Of a DNA stretch of 64,000 nucleotides, positions 23,445 to 34,797 are shown one piece after another. Position 1 is the first letter of the stretch, and every line of letters begins with the position of its first letter. The stretch is from Macrotis lagotis (taxonomy: Eukaryota > Chordata > Mammalia > Peramelemorphia > Peramelidae): contig NC_133666.1 in NCBI RefSeq assembly GCF_037893015.1, positions 159,732,490 through 159,796,489 on the forward strand. The letters run 5' to 3'. The notes under the pieces were generated by a model. The model saw only the letters and a program-made list of their open reading frames with translations. It was not told the origin of the DNA and ran no database searches. A program made the position numbers and the translations under genes.

Positions 23445-26231
23445 GGGGGGCAGAGTCAAGATGGTGGCAGGGAACAGCCTTTCTAAGGAGTTCTGTCAAA
23501 AATATTTCAAAAACCTCTAACTAAATTTTGGAGAGACAGAACCCACAGAAAGATCCAGTGAGGTAATTCTTCAGCCCAAGTAACTTGGAAAATAGTGGGA
23601 AGACTCTGTTCCACGGTTCCAGAGGGAGAGGCAGTGCCTGAGAGAAGGAGTTTCAGCCTTCTGAGAACAGCTCTAGGATGCCTGGGTCCCTGGGAGCCTG
23701 ACTCTTGGCGGCAAAAAAAAAAAAAAAAAAAAAAATTCCTGACCTGCCACCCCAGGGAGCAACAAGCACAACTTTTAAAGTAAGCGTGGAGACCTCTGCC
23801 AGAGCCAACATGAGGACCAGGCTAGCTCGGTCCTCCTCAGTGTGGCTGTGGCCCTCAGCACAGCCCAGATCCCAGGAAACAGAAGTGGGCATATGGAGTC
23901 ACCCATCAGGGAGCTGCCCAGTGGTTGCTTCCAGAGTGCTCACCCCAGGGAAGATGAGGGTGTAGAAGGAGACTGTCCAGGTCTGTCCTTTGTCCCTGGG
24001 ACAGGGCTCTGGGACTTTGACCATATTTGGACCCTGGTCACAGTTTGGGGCCCCATAGAGCAGGGTCCTTCCTCACAACCCTGGGGCAGAGGGGTGAGCT
24101 TATGGTCTTTCACAGACCAGGAGAACAGTCAGAGCCTCCCATAAGACCTTGAAGGAAATGAGGTACTTGTGGGGGGTCCACAATAATACTCAAAAGCTCA
24201 AGAAACAACCCAAAATCAGGCACATGTTGGGGACATGAGTAAGAAGAAAAAAAGGAGGTCCCATGGAGCACCAAAATACTCACTCTGAAGATGAGAAAGT
24301 TCCTACTTCTGCATCTAAAGACTCCAAGAAATATAGAAGCTGAGCTCAGGTTATGACAAAGTTCAAAAAAGATTTTGAAACTCAAGTATGGGAGGTAGAA
24401 GGAAAATTGGAAAGATAAATGAGAAAGATGAAGGAAAAGCATGAAAACAAAGTCTGTGGCTTAGTCAAGTTGATCTAAAAAAAAGTTGGAGAAAATAACA
24501 TTAAAAACAGTTTAGGTCAAATGAATAAAACATTTCAAAAAGTTAATAAGGAGAAGGCTTTAAAAAGCAGAATTGGTAATATGGAAAAGGAGATAAGAAA
24601 GCTCTTTGAGGAAAACAAATCCTTCAGATGTAGAATGGAGCTAAAGGAAGCTGATGACTTTGTGAGAAATCAAGACATAATAATTCAACATCAAAAGAAT
24701 GAAGAACTAGAAGAAAATGTGAAATATCTCATTGAAAAAAACAACTGATCTGGAAAACAGATTCTAAAAAGATAATTTAAAAATTATTTAGCTCCCTGTA
24801 AGTCATGATCAGCAAAAGAAATTTGACCTCAAGTTTCAAGAATTTCTACAGGAAAATTGCCCTGATATCCCAGAAGCAGAGGGTAAAAAAAGACATTGAG
24901 AGAACACACAGATCTTCCCCCCAGAAAGAGATTAAAAAAAGAAAGCCAAAGGAATACTAAAGCCAAGTTCCAGAACTCCTATGTCAAAGAAAAAATATTA
25001 CAAGCAGTCAGAAGGACACAATTCAAATATCATGGAACTAGAGTCAGTATTGCACAGAACTTAGCAGCATCCACATTAAGGACTCATAGGGTTTGGAATA
25101 TAATATTAAAGAAGACAAAAGAGCTTGGAATGCAACTGAGAATCAACTACCTAGCAAAATTGAACATCCTCTTCCGGGGAAAAGATGGACTTTCAATGAA
25201 GCAGGGGAGTTTCAAATATTCCTGTTGAAACAGCCAGACCTGAAGAGAAACTTTGATCGTCAAGTGCAAGACTAAGGTGAAGCACAGAGATAATGGATGA
25301 GAAGGGTAAATTTTGAGGGACCTAATGATGATGAACTATGTGTATTACTCCTTGAAAATATGATAGTGATGATACCCATATGAATCTTCTCATTTATTAG
25401 AGCAGTTAGATGGAGCTTTTACAGTCGAGACACAGGAGAGTTGAATTTGCAGGTACATAATATATTGTAAAAATGGAGTTAATTGGTGAAAGGGAAAGGT
25501 GAGATAGAATAGGCTAAGATATTTCATGTAAAACAATCAAGAAATAACTTTTGCTATGGTATGGAAGGGGGAAAGATGAGGGAGAATGAGGAAGGCTTCA
25601 TTCTCATCAGAAAAGGCTCAGAGAAGAAATACCCTACACAAGCAATAGGGTATAGAAATCTAGAAGAAAAAGGAGATAAAGGGGGTGGGAGTGGGGAGGG
25701 GGGATGTGGGTGATAGAGGACAGGATAATCAGATATAACACAATTTCTTTTATACTTTTTTCAAGGTGGTGGGATAGGATGGCCTGTCTGGGACCATGGT
25801 TTTGGGTCATTGCTGGGTCTCTGGGGTGGGATGTGGGCTTGGGGCTTCTTGACCCCAGGGCTGGTGCTCTGTCCACTGCACCACTTGCTTGCCCCACAGC
25901 ACATTTTGAAGAAGGTCAGAGTAAAAGGAGAGAGAAAATATGAAAGATGGTATTGGGGAGGAATGGATGAAAGGAATTATAACCAGCAACAGTAAATGTG
26001 GAAAAATATGGTAGTAACTTTTGTTATGGGCCTATGATAAAGAATTTTTTCCACCTGAGACAGAGTTGATGGTATCAGAACACAGACTGAAACACATTTT
26101 TTTCTCTTTCTTTCACTTTACATCTCATGAGGTTTTATATTTTGTCGGGGAGGGGTATTATGTTTACTCTTGCAACAAGAATATTTTAGTAATGTGTAAA
26201 TAAATTAAAGAAAATTGAAATGAAAAAACCC
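23445..26231 (+). mobile_element. HAL1-like element (ORF1-only L1 derivative), complete
   Basis: It starts at 'ggggggcagagtcaagatgg' and has a comparatively GC-rich 5' UTR of about 1 kb, with a 23-bp A run at 23713-23735. A single ORF1 follows at about 24500-25275: coiled coil ('MNKTFQKVNKEKALKSRIGN'), RNA-binding part, then C-terminal domain ('KFQNSYVKEKILQAVRRTQF', 'FRGK'). One or two frame changes break it. No ORF2 follows. About 950 bp of 3' sequence leads to an A-rich end near 26220. This layout fits HAL1, which relies on L1 enzymes. A short imperfect TSD ('aaaacaatt' 23434-23442, 'acaacaatt' 26232-26240) is possible. ORF1 of the host L1 resumes directly after it. Confidence 0.78.
25760..25898 (-). 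mobile_element. Unusually G-rich WSINE1-like SINE in HAL1
   Basis: The right half is a good antisense WSINE1 5' end ('gaccccagggctggtgctct', 'gtccactgcaccactt'). The left half keeps the SINE's length and spacing but is T/G-rich ('gtttttgggtcattgctggg'-like) and poorly matched. It lies in the HAL1 3' region. It may be a separate subfamily or a badly decayed copy. No clear TSD is visible. Confidence 0.6.
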
Positions 26232-26449
26232 ACAACAATTAAAGAAATACCCTAAGCTAAAAAAAGAAAATAATTCAAATATGAAGGAAATACAATTACA
26301 CTCACACAAGACCTATCAGCTTCAACACTGAAGGATAAGAAGACATGGAATAACATATATCAGAGAGCAAAGGATCTGGGATTACAATCAAGAATGTACT
26401 ACCCTGCAGAATTCTGCATAAATTGTCAGGAAAACAAGATAGATGTTCA

Positions 26450-26609
26450 GGATCAGATAGGTACACAGTGGATAGAGCACCATCCCTGGAGACAGGAGTA
26501 TCTGAGTTCAAATATAACCTCAAACACTTAATAATTACATAGCTGTGTGGCCTTGGGCTAGAAACTTAACATCATTGCTTTGCAAAAACTTAAAAATAAA
26601 AGAATTAAA
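26450..26609 (+). mobile_element. WSINE1-type SINE in L1 ORF1
   Basis: This plus-strand copy starts 'ggatcagataggtacacagt', passes 'ctcaaacacttaataattac' and ends 'gctttgcaaaaacttaaaaa'. A 14-bp TSD, 'aagatagatgttca' at 26436-26449 and 'aagatggatattca' at 26610-26623 (two mismatches), brackets it. L1 ORF1 sense resumes across the site. Confidence 0.9.
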
Positions 26610-29600
26610 AAGATGGATATTCATCAAAATCAAGGACTTCCAGAATTTCCTGACACAAAGACAAGAAATGAACACAGAATTCAATTGCCAAATACAGGAA
26701 TAAGGACTTGCATAAAAGGTAAATGAAAGGGGAAAGATAAAAGAAAACAAAATGAAGAAAATGTTACTTAAGACTATGAAATTCTATACAACACTAAAAG
26801 GAAAGATACAATATTTCTAATGCTTAAGAAATTTACTTCTCTTAAAATATTTAAAAATTGAAAAAATTGAACTTAAAATTTATTATAAAGTATAATTGAG
26901 TCTTATCTCTTCATTGAAGAGGTTCTTCTCTCTGTTTGAGAGGAAAAAGCCCTGAAGAAATGCAAGGGTATAACTTTAAACTTAAGTGTCTCATTATCCT
27001 TTGACCCACTTTAATTCTCTTGTGCTGACAAAGTTTAGCATCTTATTTAATGAGGGCATTATAAACTGTGAAGTCCTGAGTCAGTGTCTTTGTAACTTAT
27101 AATCACTTGTAAAGGTTTCTGGTGAGACCTCCAGAGCCTCCCAGTATTAAGAGATCTTTAAAATTCTTGCAGTTAATTAGACACCCTTCACTTAACAAGG
27201 GGTTAATTACACTGTTTTGGGGGAAAGGGCAAATTGAAAGAAAAGAGGACCTGCTTCACTTAACAAGGGGTTAAGTACTCAAGAGGAGGAGAAGGGATAA
27301 AATGTGAGAGAAAATAGGCCTGGGGGGAGGGACACAAATAGGTAAAGATATGATTTGGCTTTGGATAATATTTTGACTCATGAGGAAGACTGTGTGTCCT
27401 TATGTCCTTAGTCCCTTGAAAAGGGGCTAAGGTAAAAAAAATGATTATAAATATGATTTGATGGAATTTGAGGCAATGCAGTTATTAAGCAAATAAGCAA
27501 GCAATCTGTGATAATAGTTTGATAAAAATATGAGCCTATCAAACAATCAAATAATCAAATTGTGATTGATAATACCTGATTAATAGTACTAGACCAATAA
27601 ATAATACCATGTGAAGAGGCACAAAGATGTATAATTTTAGATGGAAAGAAGGGAGAGTATGAACTATGAGTTAATTCTATTGGATAGATTTGGTCCAGAA
27701 AGTGAATAAGATATATTCTCACTTGAGTTTAAAAATTTATCCTAATCTACAGGGAAGTGGGGGATGGTTAAGGGAAAGATAAAGGGAAAAGGTACTAATC
27801 AAAAAGGAAGGGAAAGGTAAAAGTGAAAATAAACTGAAAGCTAAATTTTAAAGAAAAGTCAAAGTGGAAAGGAAGTAAAATTTTAGTGGGGAGGAATAAG
27901 AGGAAGGAAAGGGAAAAAATTAATGGAGAAGCGAAATACAGAATTAGTAATCTTAACGGTAAATTTGAATGGACTGATCTGTCCCATAAAATGAAAGTGA
28001 ATAGCATAATGGATTAAAAAAACAGAATCCTATGATATATTGTTTAAAATAAATCCATTTGATGCACAGAGATATATACGAGATAAAGGCAAAAGGTTGG
28101 ATCAAAATTTATTATACCTCAAATGAAGTAAAAAAAAAAATCTGTGGTAGCAATGCTGATCTCAGATAAAGTAATAGCAAAACTTTATCTCATTAAAAGG
28201 GATAAGGAAAGAAACTACATCTTCTTAAGATGCATTATTGGTAATGAAGCTATTTCCTTACCAAACATGTATCACTTAGTGGTATAGCATTCAAATTTCT
28301 AGGAGAAGAGCTGAGTGAATTCCAAGAAGACATAGCAAAGCTTTAATCATGGGAGACCTCAATCTCCCTCTTTCAGAACTAGATAAATAAGGAAGTTAAG
28401 AAGGTGAATGAAAGCTTAGAAAACACAGATATAATAGACCTCTGGAGAAAACTTAATGGGGATAGAAAAGAATATACCTTTTTTCTTGGCAGTACATGCC
28501 ACCTATACCAACACTGACCATGTCCAAGGGCACAAAAACTTTGTATTAAAATGTAGAAAGACAAAAATAATAAATACACATTTATCAGATCATGATGCAA
28601 TAAAAATTACAAATAATAAATGGTCATGTAAGATAACCAAAAACTATTTCACAATTAAATAGATTCATCTTAAATAATGGGATGCTCAAACAGCAAATAA
28701 TATAAATAATCAATAATTTTATTCAAGAAAATGGTACTAATGAGACATCATAACAAAATTATGTGATTCTGCCAAGACAGTTTTGAGGGGAAACTTTATA
28801 TCTCTAAATGCCTATATGAATAAAATAGAGAAGATGAGATCAATGAATTGGTTATGTAATTAAAAAAGCTAGGGAAATAAAACAAATTAAAGATCCTCAA
28901 TTAAATATTAAATTAGAAATTCTGAAAATCAATGGAGAGATTAATAGAACTGAAAACAAGAAAACCATTGATCCCATAATTAAAACTAAGTGTTCACTTT
29001 ATGAAAAAGCAATAAAATAGACAATCTTTTTGTTAATCTGATTAAAAAAAGAAAGAAGATAACTAAATTAACAATATCAAAAATGAAAAGGGTCAACTCA
29101 CCACCAATAAGGAGGAAATTAAAGAGATAATTCAGTGATTTTGCTGAACTAAATGCCAATAAATTGGAAAACCTGAGTGAAATGGATGCATATTTACAAA
29201 AATACAAACTGCCTAGATTAATCAAAGAGGTAATAAATTACTTGAATAACCCCATTTCAGAAAAAAGAATTTGAAGAAACCCTCAATAAATTCTCTAAAA
29301 AGAAGTCTCCAGGTCCAGATGTATTTAAAAGTGAATGCCACCAAATATATAAGGAACATTTAATCTTTTTTTCTACTTAAATTATTTTCAAAAATAGTAG
29401 AAGTAGTACTGCCGAACTGATTTTATGACACCAACATTGTGCTGATACTTAAACCAGGAAGAACCAAAACATCAGAAGACAATTATAGACTAATCTCCCT
29501 GATGAGTATTGTTGCAAAAATTTTAAATAAAATTTTAGAGATGACACCATAACAAGTTATTACTAGAATAATATACCATGCTCAGGTGGGATTTATACCA

Positions 29601-31303
29601 GGTTGGCAGGTATGTTTCAGTATTAGGAAAACACTAAATTTAATTGAAGATATTAAAAGAAAAACCAACAAAAATACATGATTGTCTCAATAGATGCTGA
29701 AAAATCCTCTGATAAAAGGCAACATCAATTCCTATTATAAATACTACAAAGGTTAAGAATGAATGGAGTTTTCCTCAAAAATAATGAATAGTATCTATCT
29801 AAAACCATGAAATATATGAAATGGGAATACACTCAGAACATTTCCAATAAAATCAGGGGTGAAAAAAGGATCCCCCATTATCACTATCATTATTCAGTAT
29901 AATAATAGAAATGCTAGCTGTAGCACTATGGGAAGAAAAATAAATTGATGGAACCAGAATTGGCAAAGAAGAATAAAGACTTTAATTTTTTTTGAAGATA
30001 ATATGATGATATACTTAGAGAATTCAAGAAAATCATCTAAAAATTTCCTTGAAACAATTAACAAATTCAGCAAATTGACATGTTATAAAATGAACCCACA
30101 TTAATCATCAGCATTTCTATACATGAACAAGAAAGTCCAGGAGCAAGAGATAGAGAAATTCCATTTAAACTAACTATAGATAATATTAAATACTTGGGAA
30201 TCTACCTCCCAAGACACACCTAGAAACTGTATGGACATAATTATCAAGCAATTCTCACCCAAATAAAGTCAGATCTAGTTAATTGGAAAAATGTCAATTG
30301 TTCTTAGTTAGGTCAAGCTAATGAAATAAAATGACAATTTACCCAAATTAAATTACTTATTCAGTGCAATACCAATGAAACTACCAAATAACTACTGTAC
30401 CAAGCTAGAAAAAATAGTGACAAAATTAATCTGGATTATCAAAAGGTCAAGAATAAGAAGGGAACTGTTGAAAAATAATATTTAAAGGAAGATGGCCTTG
30501 CTTTACCAGATCTAAAACTACACCATAAGGCAGTATTCATCAAAACTGCCTGGTACTGGTTAAGAAATAGAGTGGATGAGGATATATTCAAAAGAACTAC
30601 AGAATTGACTATAGCAATCTACTATTTAAGAAATCCAAAGACATCAGCTTCTGGGATAGGAATTCATTATTTGACAAAAATTGTTGGGAAAACTGGAAAA
30701 TTGTATGACAAAAATTTGGCATAGATCCACATCCCATACTCTATATGAATATAAGTTCAAAATGGGTAAGAGAATTTAGACATAAAGGGCGACACCATAG
30801 ATAAATTAACAGACCAGGAAATACTCTATGTATTAGATCTATAGAATGAGAATAAATTTATGAACTCACAATAATTAGAGTACATTTTGAAATGCAAAGT
30901 GAATAATTTTCACTCTAATAAAATAATAAAATTATACTAATAAAATCAGTGCTGCAAAAATTAGAAAGAAAGCTGGGAAACAATCTTCACAACTAAGAGC
31001 TCTGATAAAGGTATCATATTTAAAATATAAAGGAATTGTTTCAAATTTATCAGGTTACAAATCATTCCACAACTGATAAAAGGTAAATGGATATGATTAG
31101 ATCATTTTCAAATGAAAAAAAAATTAAAGCTATATATAATCATATGAAAAAACTTTCCATAAAATTATTGATTAGAGGAATGCAAATTAAACAACAATGA
31201 GGTATCACGTCAGTCCTAGCAGATTAGTCAAGATGAGAAAAAAGGGAAAATGAGAAATGTTGAGAGGGATTGGGACAATGATTGGACTGGTGTGAGAAAA
31301 GAA

Positions 31304-31990
31304 GTACTATATTGACTACCATACTGAAGGTCTAGAGTCATTGTGCTGATCTCATTGCTACATGACTGTGATACCTGTACAATCTACCAATGCCATGTCA
31401 GGAAACTGAACCACTTCCATTTAAATTGTCTTAGGAAGATTCTGAAGATCAACTCACAGGACAAGATACCAGATAATGAGGTCCTTTCTTGAGCTAAACT
31501 ACTTAGTATTGCAACATTACTACAACGGCAACTCTCTGTTAGATTAATGTCATATGTATGCTAGCAAAAACAAAAAAAACTATTTCATGAAGAACTCACT
31601 TTGGGCAAGCTCTCACAAGGGGGTAAGAAGAAGTAATACTGAGATACCCTGAAGGTATTATTGAAGAACTTTAGAACTGATTTTACAACATGGGAGACAC
31701 TAGCATTGGACTGGACTGGCCAGAATATTTTGCCCTCATCAGTGAAGGTGCTACACTCTATGAAGAAGGCAGAATTGAAGCAGCTGAAAGGAAATGTGAC
31801 ATACATAAGTTTAAAGTACCCACCTTAAGTGTACACATGGATTATTGCTGCTCAATCTGTGGTAGAACATTCAGAGCTCATATTGTTCTGATCAGCCATA
31901 ATTGGACACACTGTAATTTGTCTTAAACATAATGATATCATTTTGGTCTTCTTATCTTCTTAAGTAATGAAGGACAAGGACCAAACCATG
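31304..31990 (+). mobile_element. RTE-type LINE 3' end with zinc-finger C-terminus
   Basis: Coding sense for the C-terminal region of the same RTE family as at 13.3-16.4 kb is readable from about 31380 ('RKLNHFHLNCLRKILKIN'). It continues to an open stretch at 31690-31926 containing 'LISEGATLYEEGRIEAAERK' and then a C2H2-like motif, CX2C-X12-HX3H ('CSICGRTFRAHIVLISHNWTH' minus its last residue fits). The tail 'atgatatcattttggtcttc' matches the other RTE copy. 5' sequence is absent, and the start abuts the truncated L1. No intact protein is expected. Confidence 0.78.
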
Positions 31991-32110
31991 AAATCCAGAT
32001 AATAAACATTTTCTTTCTCATTTTTCAGGATTCCTTCTTCTTTCTATTAATCTTTTCAAATGAAGCAAGTGAAAAGTATGAAAGGGCATAAATGAAAAGT
32101 CAATATTGAT

Positions 32111-32144
32111 ATTTGTCTTATATTCATATTTGTCTTATATTCAT
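32111..32144. repeat. 17-bp perfect tandem duplication
   Basis: The unit 'atttgtcttatattcat' occurs twice in a row (32111-32127 and 32128-32144). It lies in unassigned sequence (31991-32251) between the RTE end and the next L1 fragment. Confidence 0.95.
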
Positions 32145-32251
32145 ATGTGGCAGCTACAAAATGAGATATCATATACAAATTAAGATATTGAACATCTTAC
32201 CTGAGTGATAAGTATATTGAGGATAATTTATGAGTAAATACTATTCAATTT

Positions 32252-32968
32252 TCTTTCTCTGTTTTAGCTCTTATTGGTTTAGGTGTAAGTACCATAATTG
32301 TGTTGTAAAAGAATTTTGGTAAGGCTCTTTACCTATTTTTTCAAATTTTATGTAGTATTACTATTAGATGTTCTTTAAATCTTTGGGAGAATTGACTTGT
32401 AAGCCCATCTGACCCTGCAGATTTTTTTATGGTGTTCATTGATAAGTTATTCAATTTCTCTTTATAAAATAGGGTTATTAAAGTATTATATGTATTCTCT
32501 TCTACTAATATGGTTAATTTATATTTATTTTAATATTCATCCATTCCACTTAGGTTGTCAGATTTATTGAAATACAATTGGGCAAAATAGCTCCTAATTA
32601 TTGCTATGATTTCATCTTCATTGGGAGTGAATTTACCCTTTTCATTTTGGATATTGGAAATTGAGTTTTCTCTTTTTATTTTTAATAAAATTAATCAGAA
32701 TTTTATCTATTTTTATTGTTTTTTTCAGAAAACCAACTAAGCTTTATTTATCAAATTTATTTACTAGTGAAATCATTTTCTTATTTTCAATTTTATTAAA
32801 CTCTTCTTTGATTTTCAAAATTTCTAATTTGTTATTTACTATGGTATTTTTAATTTGTTCTTTTTCTAAAGGTTTTTTTATTTGAATGCCAGTCAACTGA
32901 TCTCCTATTTCCTCTATTTTATCCATATAATTTTTTAGAGATATAAAAGTTTCCCTAAGAATTTATTT
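32252..32968 (-). mobile_element. Old L1, left arm (RT start and linker)
   Basis: Reverse-complement sense gives ORF2 linker and RT start. Its first readable residues are 'FISLKNYMDKIEEI' near 32940 and it ends at an RT motif near 32255. It is the direct continuation of the minus-strand L1 at 52568-55020: that arm stops at 'DTT-QNL' plus a decayed 'AAKAV', and this arm begins with the next residues. The 12-bp sequence at 32957-32968 ('aagaatttattt') pairs with 'aagaacttcttt' at 52568-52579 as the TSD of the intervening insertion. Confidence 0.82.
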
Positions 32969-34797
32969 GGACTTCTGGACAAGATGGCAGAAGACTGTCA
33001 CTATCTAAAGCTCTCCTGGCTTTCCTAGAACTAACATAAACCAAGCCTCTTAATAGAATTTGGATCCAGGAACCCAGAGTGTACCTAGGAGAACATCAAA
33101 CAGAAAGGATTCTTACAGGGGAGCATAGACAAGCTAGGGGCAGTGAGCAGAGACCCAGCACAGGGTTGGTGGGAAGAGGACTGGGGACCAACCTGAGAAC
33201 AGAAGCAGAAGGTTTGACTGTGTGAGCAGTCTCACAACAGCTCAATCAAACAAGATCATCAGCACAGCAGGTGAGAGAGCTGAAGTGCAGTGGTTAGACA
33301 TCTATTCAGTCAGTTCAGCTGGTCTGGAAGACCAGGACTGAGAGTCCCTGTGTTTTCAGCAAAGTCCTCATGATTCCAGTTGGGTCCCCTCCTCACCCCT
33401 CATTCTTGTGGGAGAAAGTGACTTTCATCTGAACAAACACAGTAATAGCTCCTCCCCCCTCCCCCCAAGTTCAGATGTGCAACAGATATCCTCCAGTGCT
33501 GATTGAGGATTAAGTAAATTAACTATACAGCCCAAGAGTACAGCCAACATTGTTCTAGGATAATTCAGATCCTGCCACATCCCTCCCCACCTCCCCAAAT
33601 CCAGGGAGTAGGCAACTAATCAAGGTCACAGGAACTCCAGAGATAGCTTCTGGCATCCCCTAATGGCTGTTCAACTTAGAGTTACCAAATCCAGTGAGCA
33701 AAATCCCTAGGTCTGTAAACCAGCCCCCCCCCAACACAAGATCCTAGAAAAAGAGCCTCAAATGAAGGAAAGCCAGCAGAAAGCAGAGTACATTGAATGT
33801 TACCTTGATGTCAAGGATTATAAGTCCGAGAAAACTAGAACTTCATAGGAGAATATGAATTATTCTCCAGCCCAGAAAAACTTCTTAGAAGGAATCAATA
33901 AGGAGTTTAGTATCAAATGGAAAAATTGGGAAAAGAAACTCAAGAGAAAAATCAACATCTTTCAATAAGAAAACAAATCCATTGAAAATACAATTGGACA
34001 AGTACAAAAAGAAAATATTTCTCTCAAAAACACATTTGGACAAAAGGAAAATTGCTTCAAAAATTGAAGTGAGCAATTGGAAATGGAGTTGCAAAACATA
34101 AATGAAGAAAATTATTCTCTAAAAAGAAATTAGGATCTGTGGAAGATAATAACTTCATGGGACACCAAGAATCTGTCCAACAAAATATCAAAATATAATT
34201 GCCCTAATATCATGGTAACAGAAGGCAAAATAATAATTGAAAGAACACATTGATCCCAAGGAATATTGTGACCAAACTCCAGTACTATCAGAGAAGGGAG
34301 GAAATCTTGCAAGCAGATAGAAAGAAACAATTCAAATACAAAGGAGACACAGTAAAGATTACAGAGGACCTGGCTGCATCAGATTTAAGGGATTGGAAGG
34401 GCTGGAATGCAATATTCTGAACAGCAGGGGAGCTTGAAATGGAACCAAGAATTCATTATCCAGTAAAACTGAGCCTTCTCTTCCAAGGGAAAAGATGGAT
34501 ATTTAATGAAATAGAAGATTTCCAACTTTTCCTTATGAAAAGACCAGAGTTAAATAAGAAATTTGGACTTCAAACAGGTGACTCCAGAGACACATGAAAA
34601 GGTAAAAAATAAAAGGTAAAGAAAAAAATATTGCTAAACAATAGCATGAAACTGGCTATATCCCCACCTGGGAAAAAGATTCTCATAACTCTTGAAAATT
34701 GTAACCCTATTAGAGAGAATATACTTAGCCAGAAGTAATGGAAATTCATGACTGATCTGTGACTCTGATAGAATGATTTAAAAACAATATTTCCAAT
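32969..34797 (+). mobile_element. Full-length L1 (host), part 1: 5'UTR, ORF1, intergenic
   Basis: It starts with 'ggacttctggacaagatggc', the standard L1 5' end, immediately after the TSD. The 5' UTR runs to about 33750. ORF1 follows, as coiled-coil sequence and then the C-terminal domain near 34440-34560 ('KLSLLFQGKRWIFNEIEDFQ'), with several stops. Intergenic sequence ends near 34797. ORF2 of this element resumes only at 36286, so the first roughly 140 ORF2 codons are missing and a truncated L1 occupies their place. Confidence 0.78.

Larger units (their letters stand above)
22144..31303 (+). mobile_element. Nearly full-length L1 split by a HAL1-like element
   Basis: The 5' end is 'agacttctggggcagaacca'. 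The 5' UTR runs to about 22900, then ORF1 to 23444, where it is interrupted. ORF1 resumes at 26232 and reads through the C-terminal domain ('TLKDKKTWNNIYQRAKDLGL', 'MYYPAEF') to about 26700. Intergenic sequence follows, with a 21-bp direct repeat at 27186-27206 and 27254-27274. ORF2 starts near 27920 ('VNLNGL'), then endonuclease, linker and RT. The usual DAEKAFD reads DAEKSSD and the FADD box reads FEDN, so RT is dead. ORF2 stops near 31303, before the cysteine motif, and RTE sequence follows. The 3' UTR is absent. Its endonuclease segment 28280-28520 is the apparent donor of the fragment at 11.07 kb. Confidence 0.8.

Noticed and set aside
23595..24144. Cluster of overlapping 60-100 codon frames on both strands in a GC-richer patch
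   Set aside because: This is the 5' UTR of the HAL1-like element. Frames are open on both strands because the sequence is GC-rich, and none has a domain.
31690..31926. A host zinc-finger gene
   Set aside because: The flanking coding sense is the RTE C-terminal region and the same block exists in the RTE copy at 16 kb, so it is transposon protein.
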